64,000 bases of DNA from Candidatus Scatomonas merdigallinarum (GTDB lineage: Bacteria > Bacillota > Clostridia > Lachnospirales > Lachnospiraceae). The DNA lies in the NCBI GenBank assembly GCA_018716305.1, contig DVKB01000005.1:46869-110868 (forward strand), written 5' to 3'. Positions 16,760 to 24,796 of the stretch are shown here, one piece after another (positions within the stretch are counted from its first letter, which is position 1; each line of letters opens with the position of its first letter). Under the pieces are notes generated by a model. It had not been told where the DNA came from and did no database searches. It worked only from the letters and a program-made list of their open reading frames with translations. A program made the translations under genes and the position numbers.

Positions 16760-19204
16760 TTAAAGCCGTTTCAGCGAAAAATCCTGGCTGTCCAGCGTCA
16801 GATTCGGATTATAATAGGGATCTCCGTTTTTCAGAATATCCGGCCATTTTTCGGCAAATGTGGCGATTTCTTTCTGAAATCTCCGGATCTTTTCCGGGGT
16901 ATCTTCCAGCCCTCTGGATTTCGACTCATAATGATACAATTCTGCGTATGGATTGTAAACGACAAGTTTTCCGAGTTCTCTCACCTTCATACAGAAATCA
17001 ATATCGTTAAACGCCACCTCCAATTCCTCAGAAAATCCATGGACCGCCTCATATACAGATTTTTTTACCATCATGCAGGCTGCTGTCACGGCGCTGTAAT
17101 CCTGCGCGCAGATAATGCGGTGGCAGTATCCGGTGGATCCCGGCGGCTGCTGCACAAAGCAGTGGCCTGCAATGCCTCCGAAGCCTACCACCACTCCGGC
17201 ATGCTGGATAGTACCGTCCTCATAATACAGTCTCGCGCCTGTAATTCCCACATCCTCTCTCGAACAGTATCCTGCCAGTTCCTCTATACAGTCTTCATTG
17301 ATAATTGCCGTATCATTGTTTAAAAGCCATAAGAGTTCTCCCCTGGCATATTTTTCTCCGAAATTATTGATCGCGGAGTAATTGAATTTTCCCTTATAGA
17401 AAACAACGCGTACTTTTGGATTGTTTTTCTGCAATTCTTCGTAGAACTGAAAAGTTTTCTCCTCTGTACTATTGTTTTCTATAATAATATATTCATAATT
17501 TTCATAGGAAGATTTCTCTTCGATCGAATCAATGCATCTTTTCAGATCATCGACATGATCCTTATTCGGGATCAGGATTGAGATCATCGGTTTGGGATTT
17601 AAATGGTATCTGGTCCGGTATAAGCCGGGATACTCTCCCCGAAATACTTCCGCGTCAATACCGACTCTGGCATAATGTGCTTCGATGGCTCTTTGTCCGG
17701 CTGAGAAAGCATATTCTTTGCTCTCCGGCTTCTCGGCAGTAGAATTTTCGTGCGTTCTCCAATGATACAAGGCCATAGGAATATGGCATACCTTCTTAGC
17801 CTTCTCTGCGCACCGCAAAATAAAATCATAATCCTGCGCCCCGTCAAATTCCTGCCGGAACACTCCCACTTCCTTCTGCAGCGATCTGCTCACCACCAGA
17901 AGGTGGCAGATATAGTTTACGGTTCTCAGCAGATCGATATTAAAATCCGGTTTAAAATTGGGCTCAAAATACAATCTGCCATTAGCGGAAATCTTATCTT
18001 CGTCGGAATAGATCATATCCGCTCCCGGATTCTGATTGATGCATTTTACGAATTCATAGAGCGCGTAATCAGCCAGCGTGTCATCATGATCCACAAAAGC
18101 CAGAAAATCTCCTGTCGCCGCTTCCAAAGCATGATTTGTATTATCGGCAATTTTCAGGGGTTTTTCCGAAACGATCACCCGGATTCTTTGATCCGCCGCC
18201 GCAAGTTCCGCCAAAATTTCTCCGAGAATCTTAGGATCCCCGCTGCCGTCTGAAAGACACAGTTCCCAATTTGTATAAGTCTGTCTCTTCACAGAGTCAA
18301 CCAGCTGCTCCAAATATTCCGGTTCTGTCTTGTAGAGCGGCACAACAATACTGATTTTGGGCATAAAAGGAAAAACCTCGGTTTTTTGGCGCCGCAGTTC
18401 CCCTTCATCCGGCATCACCTTAAGACGCCATGTCTGATAATCGATCCGCCCGTTATTTCTGTTTTTCCACTTGCTCCATACTTTATCTGTGAGAGCTTTT
18501 ACACCGTGAAGGCGCAGATAGTGGATCCCCTTCCTGTAATATCCCAGATACTTATCCCGTAAAACGGACCTCTGATCCAATTTAAAAGAATATACCGCCT
18601 GTCTGGTCTGGGAGCGCATCAGTATGCGGAATTCCCGTCCTTCCATGTGCTCTGCCTCCAGAGAAAAACCGCAGTATCTCTCGATTTCCTGTCCGCGGTA
18701 TAATTCCACCACATCCGGTCTGTTTTGTCTGCGCAGCTTGCAGGGAACCTCTTCATTTTTTTCGTTTCTCAATTCTATAGAAACACTGGAAGAATCCACA
18801 GCCCATCCTCTGATCACACAGCTGCGGTCCGAAGCATCCCGGATCATTTCCTCAACAAAAAAAGGAAGTTCTTTCTGCTTTTTGCTGAGTTCTTTTACAG
18901 AGATGGAAAACCAGTGAAAGCGCTGCCTTCCCGCCGCCGCGTATACGTCCAGATTCCGGCCGCTCAAATTTAATCCTGGGAGGGTAAGAGCAGCTTTGAC
19001 CCTGCATTTTCCGCCGCCGTCCAGATCCCCCATGCGCGCGAAAATTCCCGCGTCTTCCTGCGACAAAATTTTTAATGTCAGCTTTTTTTGGTCCAAAAAA
19101 GCTTCCAGAGCCGCGTCTTCCGGAACAATCCCCTGGAGATAATATATCTTCTGATCTTTCAGATCAAACCAGTCTTTTTCTGCCTCAAATCCATTATTCC
19201 GCAT
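16760..19204 (-). CDS. Large GT2 glycosyltransferase, two catalytic domains plus N-terminal module
   Basis: 814 residues. Residues 1-270 are a non-catalytic part with two beta-rich units (VIRGWAVD..., CGFSLEA), of a type found fused to surface-polysaccharide transferases. First GT2 domain from about 280 (PKISIVVPLYKTEP, LSDGSGD, VDHDDTLADY); second from about 550 (PMISILIPNKDHVDD, IENNSTEE, LLNNDTAII, and AFNDIDFCMKV). Two GT-A domains suggest a polymerase adding two linkages in turn, as in rhamnan synthesis; sugar specificity is an inference. Paralogue at 35207-37018 lacks the N-terminal module. It is the last gene of the run beginning with the ABC transporter, 11 nt after the small membrane protein. 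Confidence 0.85.
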   Translation of the reverse strand: MRNNGFEAEKDWFDLKDQKIYYLQGIVPEDAALEAFLDQKKLTLKILSQEDAGIFARMGDLDGGGKCRVKAALTLPGLNLSGRNLDVYAAAGRQRFHWFSISVKELSKKQKELPFFVEEMIRDASDRSCVIRGWAVDSSSVSIELRNEKNEEVPCKLRRQNRPDVVELYRGQEIERYCGFSLEAEHMEGREFRILMRSQTRQAVYSFKLDQRSVLRDKYLGYYRKGIHYLRLHGVKALTDKVWSKWKNRNNGRIDYQTWRLKVMPDEGELRRQKTEVFPFMPKISIVVPLYKTEPEYLEQLVDSVKRQTYTNWELCLSDGSGDPKILGEILAELAAADQRIRVIVSEKPLKIADNTNHALEAATGDFLAFVDHDDTLADYALYEFVKCINQNPGADMIYSDEDKISANGRLYFEPNFKPDFNIDLLRTVNYICHLLVVSRSLQKEVGVFRQEFDGAQDYDFILRCAEKAKKVCHIPMALYHWRTHENSTAEKPESKEYAFSAGQRAIEAHYARVGIDAEVFRGEYPGLYRTRYHLNPKPMISILIPNKDHVDDLKRCIDSIEEKSSYENYEYIIIENNSTEEKTFQFYEELQKNNPKVRVVFYKGKFNYSAINNFGEKYARGELLWLLNNDTAIINEDCIEELAGYCSREDVGITGARLYYEDGTIQHAGVVVGFGGIAGHCFVQQPPGSTGYCHRIICAQDYSAVTAACMMVKKSVYEAVHGFSEELEVAFNDIDFCMKVRELGKLVVYNPYAELYHYESKSRGLEDTPEKIRRFQKEIATFAEKWPDILKNGDPYYNPNLTLDSQDFSLKRL

Positions 19205-19215
19205 TTATCTGCCCT

Positions 19216-19824
19216 CTAACTGAAAAATTTGTACAAAATAATAATAAAGATATACAGGTATGCCAAACAGAACATCACGCTGACAAAGGTCTCCACATCA
19301 AACATATCGCTGACTGTCCGCAGGGCCAGCGTATTATTCGGAAAATCATCTGCATTCAGGTGAAGTTCCGCGTCTTCCTCCCCCTTGGGAACATTGTAGA
19401 CGGTCAATGCATTTCCGGAAGCAGCATCCTGGGAACACAGGGTGAAAATAAACTTCTGTCCCCTGCAGTCTTTGATTTCATCGAATTTAATGGTATAATA
19501 TTTTCCGTTAGCTACCGCAGACGCGTCCAGGATCCCGCTGCGCAGCGGCTCTTTTGATTCCGCGTCCAAAATCTGATACTGATAGGTGGATGTCAGCGTA
19601 TTTCCATAGGTTGCGCACATAATGCTTATGCCGCTCAGCACTGGTTTTTCGCAGGTAAACTCCTGCTGTACCAAAAGGTCCGCCGTCAATTCTCCCATAT
19701 TGCCATACAGGGAAGAATCTACCGATTTATCGTAAACCGGCACCTTCTTCCCCACATGCGCGTAAAGAAAAGCAATTATTACAATCACCGCAGCTGCTAT
19801 AATATATTTGACAGATTTCTTCAT
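19216..19824 (-). CDS. Small membrane protein of unknown function next to the ABC exporter
   Basis: 202 residues; not recognised. One N-terminal membrane segment (about 6-24), an extracytoplasmic central part of about 150 residues rich in beta-type sequence (VSGISIMCATYGN, YQYQILDAESKEPL, YYTIKFDEIKDCRGQKFIFTLC), and a C-terminal membrane helix (about 178-200). The central part resembles the soluble beta domains attached to some membrane glycosyltransferases. It lies 18 nt after the Wzt gene and 11 nt before the large GT2 gene, so it probably belongs to the export/assembly machinery. No enzyme motif seen. Confidence 0.65.
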   Translation of the reverse strand: MKKSVKYIIAAAVIVIIAFLYAHVGKKVPVYDKSVDSSLYGNMGELTADLLVQQEFTCEKPVLSGISIMCATYGNTLTSTYQYQILDAESKEPLRSGILDASAVANGKYYTIKFDEIKDCRGQKFIFTLCSQDAASGNALTVYNVPKGEEDAELHLNADDFPNNTLALRTVSDMFDVETFVSVMFCLAYLYIFIIILYKFFS

Positions 19825-19842
19825 CGCTTTTTCCCATCCTAC

Positions 19843-20574
19843 CTATGACATTTCATACTGCCGCCCTATTTCTTCAGCAGTTCCCATCATTTTTATGTGT
19901 CCTTTTTCCAGCCAGATCGCATGCTTGCATATAGATTTCACCTGTTCTATGCTGTGGGATACGAACAGCACCGTTGTGTCCTTCCCCATCATATGTTTAA
20001 TCCTGTCCTCGCATTTGAGCTGAAATCTGAAATCTCCGACGGACAGCACTTCATCTACGATCAGTATATCCGGTTTTCCAATCGTAGCGATGGCAAAGGC
20101 CAGTCTTGAAAGCATTCCTGAAGAATAATTCTTCACCGGAACATCCATAAACTCCGCCAGTTCAGAAAATTCAACTATATCGTCATAGTATTCCAGCATC
20201 TGTTTTTTGGAATAGCCCAAAATCGCGCCGTTCAGAAAAACATTTTCTCTGCCGGTCAGATCAAAATCAAATCCGGCTCCCAATTCGATCAGAGGCGCGA
20301 CGCTTCCCGAAATCCGGACGGTTCCCTGGGTAGGCTTTAAAACCCCGGCAATGGTTTTCAGCAGGGTACTTTTTCCGCTTCCGTTCAGACCCACCAAGCC
20401 TACCGAATCTCCCCGTTCCACCTGGAAGGTGATATGTTTCAGCGCCCAAAATTCATCATACTGAATCTGTCCTTTCAGACGACGAATAAAATATTCCTTT
20501 ATGCTGTTAACTTTTTCTTTCTCCAGATTAAACCGGATGGAGACATCGTTAACATCGATCATTATATCTCTCAT
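19843..20574 (-). CDS. Polysaccharide ABC exporter, ATPase subunit (Wzt/TagH type)
   Basis: 243 residues. Walker A GLNGSGKSTL (about 62), signature YSSGMLSRLAFA (about 150), Walker B PDILIVDEVLSVGD, and the switch His in FVSHSI. The short length means it lacks the C-terminal substrate-recognition domain of O-antigen Wzt proteins, like TagH and the streptococcal rhamnan exporter. It powers export of a lipid-linked polymer, probably the rhamnose polysaccharide. Follows the permease gene by 9 nt. Start is the first Met; an internal Met at residue 5 is possible. Confidence 0.95.
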   Translation of the reverse strand: MRDIMIDVNDVSIRFNLEKEKVNSIKEYFIRRLKGQIQYDEFWALKHITFQVERGDSVGLVGLNGSGKSTLLKTIAGVLKPTQGTVRISGSVAPLIELGAGFDFDLTGRENVFLNGAILGYSKKQMLEYYDDIVEFSELAEFMDVPVKNYSSGMLSRLAFAIATIGKPDILIVDEVLSVGDFRFQLKCEDRIKHMMGKDTTVLFVSHSIEQVKSICKHAIWLEKGHIKMMGTAEEIGRQYEMS

Positions 20575-20583
20575 ATTTTTCCT

Positions 20584-21360
20584 TTATAAATTCAGAATAA
20601 AAGTATCCTGCTTTTTGTAAAATACATACAGGCCGATCAGGATCACCGCCGCGCATTCAACCAGCGCGATCACAAAGGACATCGGTCCCGGCATAATCCC
20701 ATCCAACGCCAGATTTCTGAACATGAGAACCATATTCGTCAACGGATTCATCATGACAATTTTATGCACCACTCCCGGCAGCATGGACATCGGATAAATA
20801 ATCGGAGTCAAATACATCAATGCTGTGATAAACACCCCGTACAAATGGATAATGTCCCGGAATTTTACCGCGTATGCCGCCAGAATCAATCCCACGCCGC
20901 TGGAAAATAAAATCACAAACAGTATGGGAATAACCGCGAGAAACATGGTGTAATGGAATTCGGCTCTGGTCGCCAGCATAACCACAATCAAAGCGGCAAA
21001 GGTAGCCATTACATTGACGGCACTTGACAAAATACGCGACAGCACAAACAGATATTTCGGAATATATGCTTTTTTGATCAGTGAAGCGCTGCCGATAATC
21101 GCCGTCAACGAACTGCTGGTGGATTCAGAATAAAAATTGAAAATGACCTGACCACTCAGGATATACAACGGAAAATTTTCTATGTTATTCCGAAACAGAT
21201 TGGAAAATACAATGCTCAGCACAATCATCTGGCACAGCGGACTCAAAAGCGACCACAGCACCCCCAGCATGGACCGGCGGTACCGTGTCTTAATATCTCT
21301 GACCGCCAGTTCGCTCAGCAATGGCTTGTACTTTTTAAAATTTTCTACATAAGCTGTCAA
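20584..21360 (-). CDS. Polysaccharide ABC exporter, permease subunit (Wzm/TagG type)
   Basis: 258 residues with six membrane segments. The N-terminal cytoplasmic part carries ELAVRDIKTRYRRSMLGVLWSL, the coupling region typical of ABC-2 polysaccharide permeases, and NPLTNMVLMFRN near residue 210 is also characteristic. It forms the membrane channel with the ATPase encoded next. Located 15 nt downstream of rfbC and transcribed from the rfbC promoter. Confidence 0.95.
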   Translation of the reverse strand: MTAYVENFKKYKPLLSELAVRDIKTRYRRSMLGVLWSLLSPLCQMIVLSIVFSNLFRNNIENFPLYILSGQVIFNFYSESTSSSLTAIIGSASLIKKAYIPKYLFVLSRILSSAVNVMATFAALIVVMLATRAEFHYTMFLAVIPILFVILFSSGVGLILAAYAVKFRDIIHLYGVFITALMYLTPIIYPMSMLPGVVHKIVMMNPLTNMVLMFRNLALDGIMPGPMSFVIALVECAAVILIGLYVFYKKQDTFILNL

Positions 21361-21375
21361 GGCCTTACCTCCGTC

Positions 21376-21936
21376 TTATCTTGTCAGGCTTTCCAGACCC
21401 GGCCATTTCTGGTCTTTTTCAGAAATGATTAAATCATCGAACGTCATTCCTTCCGGCAGCGGCCACTCTACGCCGATGGCAGGATCTTTCCATGAAAGCC
21501 CGCCCTCGTCATTGGGATGATAGAAATCCGTACATTTATAAGCAAATTCCGCATTTTCTGACAGAACAATAAAGCCATGGGCGAAATTTTTAGGAATAAA
21601 AAACTGTTTTTTATTCTCCGCTGAAAGAATCACCCCATGCCATTTTCCATATGTTTCAGATCCCTTCCGCAGGTCCACCGCCACGTCAAAAACCTCTCCG
21701 CTTACTACACGTACCAGTTTATCCTGAGGATAATTGATCTGAAAATGCAGTCCCCGAAGCACTCCCTTTCTGGAGGAAGACTGGTTATCCTGTACAAACT
21801 CCTGATCTATCCCCGCGTTTTTGTAATCGTTGTAGTTATAAGTTTCCATAAAATAGCCGCGCTCATCTCCATAGACAGCCGGGGTGATGATTTTCAATCC
21901 TTCGATCTCACATGTTTCAACTGTAATTTTTCCCAT
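21376..21936 (-). CDS. rfbC: dTDP-4-dehydrorhamnose 3,5-epimerase
   Basis: Epimerises dTDP-4-keto-6-deoxyglucose at C3 and C5 on the way to dTDP-L-rhamnose. 186 residues, normal for RmlC cupins. GVLRGLHFQ (about residue 57-65) contains the catalytic His; SENAEFAYKCTDFYHP carries the catalytic Tyr; FFIPKNFAHGF is the cupin core. It is separated from rfbD by 84 nt holding a strong promoter, so it leads an operon with wzm and wzt. Confidence 0.97.
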   Translation of the reverse strand: MGKITVETCEIEGLKIITPAVYGDERGYFMETYNYNDYKNAGIDQEFVQDNQSSSRKGVLRGLHFQINYPQDKLVRVVSGEVFDVAVDLRKGSETYGKWHGVILSAENKKQFFIPKNFAHGFIVLSENAEFAYKCTDFYHPNDEGGLSWKDPAIGVEWPLPEGMTFDDLIISEKDQKWPGLESLTR

Positions 21937-21980
21937 AGCTTGTATACTCCTGTTCTTCTCTCTATCTATTGCCGCGTGTC

Positions 21981-22009
21981 ATTATAGCATTATCTTTCTC
22001 AGACCGCAA
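21981..22009 (-). promoter_or_regulatory. Sigma-A-type promoter of rfbC-wzm-wzt with extended -10
   Basis: Minus strand TTGCGG (22004-22009), 17-nt spacer, TATAAT (21981-21986), preceded by TGC. It begins 12 nt beyond the rfbD stop. The spacer as well as the boxes match the rfbB promoter (24 of 29 positions). Confidence 0.75.
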
Positions 22010-22020
22010 GATTTCATTGT

Positions 22021-22890
22021 TCAATGAAACACACTGTCATCCGCGAGTTTATTTTTCAGATATCGGCGCAGCGCGTCCTGCCACGGCGGAAGCAGATGAA
22101 AACCGTTTTCTGTCAGCTTGGATTTGTCCAGCCTGCTGTTATGCGGACGTTTTGCCTTTGCAGGAAATTCTTCGCTGGTCAGGGGCGTCACCTGCACATC
22201 TTCCATCCCCGCCTGTCGATAAATTTCCTTCGTAAACTCATACCAGCTGCAGTATCCCTCATTGGAAGCGTGATAAATACCATATTTATCCGTCTCCACC
22301 ATTTCTGTCAGCAGCACTGCCAGATCCCGGGTGTAGGTCGGCGATCCTACTTGATCGGCCACCACTCCTACTTTTCCGTTTTTTTTGCCGAGCCGGAGCA
22401 TTGTATTAATGAAATTATGTCCGTTTTCCCCGAACACCCATTCCGTACGCACGATAAAATAAGACTTGACATACCGCTGCACTTCTCTTTCCCCGTCATA
22501 TTTTGCCTGACCGTATACATTCAGCGGCTGAACCACAACATCGTCCGGCTTCCAGGGACGTGTGCCTTCCCCGTCAAAAACATAATCTGTACTGATATAA
22601 ATCATTTTTAACTGGTGCCGGCCGCAGACCTCCGCAATATTGCGGGTTCCGTCCACATTCACCCTTCTGCACAGCTCCACGTTTTCTTCCGCGGCATCAA
22701 CAGCCGTGTATGCGGCACAGTGGATCACCGCCTCCACATGGGCGTTCTCTATCACGTTCCGCGTCTCCTCCGCGTTGGTGATATCCATTTCCTCTATATC
22801 CACGCCGATTGCCGTATGATTTCTTTTCTCCAGTTCCTGCACCACATGGTAGCCCAGCTGTCCTTTTACACCTGTGACCAATACTCTCAT
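22021..22890 (-). CDS. rfbD: dTDP-4-dehydrorhamnose reductase
   Basis: Last step to dTDP-L-rhamnose, NADPH-dependent. 289 residues. GVKGQLGYHV is the dinucleotide-binding loop, ISTDYVFDGEG and NVYGQAKYDGE (Tyr-x3-Lys) form the active site, and RTEWVFGENG is family-typical. Only 4 nt separate it from the upstream epimerase gene, so the two are cotranscribed. Confidence 0.96.
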   Translation of the reverse strand: MRVLVTGVKGQLGYHVVQELEKRNHTAIGVDIEEMDITNAEETRNVIENAHVEAVIHCAAYTAVDAAEENVELCRRVNVDGTRNIAEVCGRHQLKMIYISTDYVFDGEGTRPWKPDDVVVQPLNVYGQAKYDGEREVQRYVKSYFIVRTEWVFGENGHNFINTMLRLGKKNGKVGVVADQVGSPTYTRDLAVLLTEMVETDKYGIYHASNEGYCSWYEFTKEIYRQAGMEDVQVTPLTSEEFPAKAKRPHNSRLDKSKLTENGFHLLPPWQDALRRYLKNKLADDSVFH

Positions 22891-22894
22891 GGCA

Positions 22895-23737
22895 TCAACC
22901 TCCCTGCCTGTTTTTTAAAATTTTCCGCATTTTTTCCGGATTTCCCCATACTCCCGGAGAATCATAAGGCCGGTCCGGAAAAGCCCCATACTCCAATCGG
23001 ATATCCAGATTTTTTTCCTTGATAAACTGCTCCGCTTTTTCAGCCAGAGAAATCGGATGTCCGGTACAAACGTTGATAATCCCCGTTACTTCCTGCTGCG
23101 TGGCAGCCAGCGCAATATATTCCGCCAGCTGTTCCACATCTATAAAATCATATAAATTTTTTCCGGAAGTAAAGGGGAAGGTCTTTCCGCCCTCCTGAGC
23201 TTTCTGCAGAATCTTTGTAAAGACAGAATGATTCTTTGTATCATCGCCCAAAATATAGTACGCCCGCAGCCAATACAGATTAAACTTTTTTTCCTGAGCC
23301 ATCTGCATCAGAGATTGCCGAAGGGCATTTTTTGCCACTCCGTACTGAGACTGAGGATTGCAGGGGGTACACTCATCGATGGCGCCCTCCCAATAACCAA
23401 TCTCATGCATGGTTCCCATAACAGCCAGATTTTTCAGTCCGCCCTCTACCATCTGTCTCAGAAAACGGCAGTGTCCCGAAAGATCTTCCATATGGCTGGA
23501 GGCGTTATGGACAAATCCGTTCCGCCATGCCAGATGAATGCAGACGTCCGGTTCTCCCAGTTCATGATAGATGTCCGGACAGTCCTCAAACACAGACCTG
23601 TTTATAATCTCCGCTCTTTCGTCTACACCGTCATTGCAGATATCCGCCGCTGTTACCGAATATCCCATGTCTAATAAATGTTTTACTACATGTCTTCCAA
23701 TATAGCCGCCTGAACCTGTCACCAAAACTTTTTCCAT
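22895..23737 (-). CDS. NAD-dependent epimerase/dehydratase of the extended SDR family
   Basis: 280 residues. N-terminal GSGGYIGRHV nucleotide loop; YGVAKNALRQ is the Tyr-x3-Lys pair; HLAWRNGF and RAYYILGDD are seen in sugar epimerase/reductases of the WbgU/GalE-like clade. It probably epimerises, dehydrates or reduces a nucleotide sugar for the polymer. The substrate cannot be named. It sits in a tight operon, 4 nt before rfbD and 23 nt after the acyltransferase gene. Confidence 0.8.
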   Translation of the reverse strand: MEKVLVTGSGGYIGRHVVKHLLDMGYSVTAADICNDGVDERAEIINRSVFEDCPDIYHELGEPDVCIHLAWRNGFVHNASSHMEDLSGHCRFLRQMVEGGLKNLAVMGTMHEIGYWEGAIDECTPCNPQSQYGVAKNALRQSLMQMAQEKKFNLYWLRAYYILGDDTKNHSVFTKILQKAQEGGKTFPFTSGKNLYDFIDVEQLAEYIALAATQQEVTGIINVCTGHPISLAEKAEQFIKEKNLDIRLEYGAFPDRPYDSPGVWGNPEKMRKILKNRQGG

Positions 23738-23760
23738 GCCTGTTTCCTTTCTCTTTTCAG

Positions 23761-24777
23761 TTATTCTTTCTTGTTCACCCGAAAAATAGCGACTGCCCTG
23801 TCATGAACCTTTTGAAGCAGATACGCAGCGACAAAAATTACGCAGCAGCAGCAAAGGAAGAGCAGATAACTGTTAAACCGGGTCAGACTGTATAAGTCAA
23901 ATTTCGCTGTAACCAAAAAAATTATGGTGTGATGCACAATAAAAATAGCATATGAGTACTTGCAGATCCACCCGCAGATCCTTCTGAAAGGAATCCATCT
24001 GAGAAAATCCGCCAGCCATACAAGGATCAAAAACACCGCGATCCCGATATAGGTCGCCTGAAGAGTGCTGTCGATCTGTATGGGCAAAATGAAATTCAGC
24101 ACGATAATTCCTGCTGAAATCAGCGCCGCGGACCACCTTACCTTTTTCCCGCTTTGGATAAACAGCATACCGAAGATGATTCTGGGAAGCAGCACCGGCA
24201 GTATGATCGAATTGTGCGGATTCGGCCATATTAAAAATGCAGCGTATAAAACCGCGGAAGCCGCGGCCAGGCTTACGGGATGCGATAGAGCCCATTTTCT
24301 GAAAAGCGGGAAAAAGGGGTAAAAAAGAATAATCATTCCCAAAAACCATTCTCCCACAATGGCAAAATTCACCTGGCCGAAAGCCTGGGCATACATATCC
24401 AGTCCCAGAATACTGTAAATAATTCTATATTTAGGTATTCCGGGTGTCAATCCCTGGTTCTGATAGAAGTTGTAAAAAAAGAAAACTGCATATCCGAGCC
24501 AGAACATGGGATAAATACCCCAGAATCTTTTTTTGAAATAAATCCGCAGATCGCATGTCTCCTTATACACATACATTAAGGAGGCCCCTGAGATGATCAA
24601 AAAAAGCGATACTCCCAGATCTCCGATATATACGCGGCTGAAAGTAAGTCCCAGCACCGACTTTTCCGGCATCTGCGGATTGGTGTACAGAAACAGCGCG
24701 TTATAATGAGTCAGCACAATCAGCAGCGTTGCGGCGGCCCTTACAAAATCCAGATAAAATAATCTTTCTTTTTTCAT
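23761..24777 (-). CDS. Acyltransferase family 3 membrane protein
   Basis: 338 residues from ATG 24777, 19 nt after the RgpF-type gene; longer in-frame starts would overlap that gene. About ten membrane helices. The N terminus FYLDFVRAAATLLIVLTHYN has the Asp-x2-Arg and the His typical of acyltransferase-3 proteins, which move acetyl or similar groups across the membrane to sugars. VGEWFLGMIILFYP and IVHHTIIF are further family features. Likely O-acetylates the surface polysaccharide; the secreted SGNH enzyme at 12-14 kb could remove such groups. Confidence 0.88.
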   Translation of the reverse strand: MKKERLFYLDFVRAAATLLIVLTHYNALFLYTNPQMPEKSVLGLTFSRVYIGDLGVSLFLIISGASLMYVYKETCDLRIYFKKRFWGIYPMFWLGYAVFFFYNFYQNQGLTPGIPKYRIIYSILGLDMYAQAFGQVNFAIVGEWFLGMIILFYPFFPLFRKWALSHPVSLAAASAVLYAAFLIWPNPHNSIILPVLLPRIIFGMLFIQSGKKVRWSAALISAGIIVLNFILPIQIDSTLQATYIGIAVFLILVWLADFLRWIPFRRICGWICKYSYAIFIVHHTIIFLVTAKFDLYSLTRFNSYLLFLCCCCVIFVAAYLLQKVHDRAVAIFRVNKKE

Positions 24778-24796
24778 CTGTTTATCCTGTTCTTTC

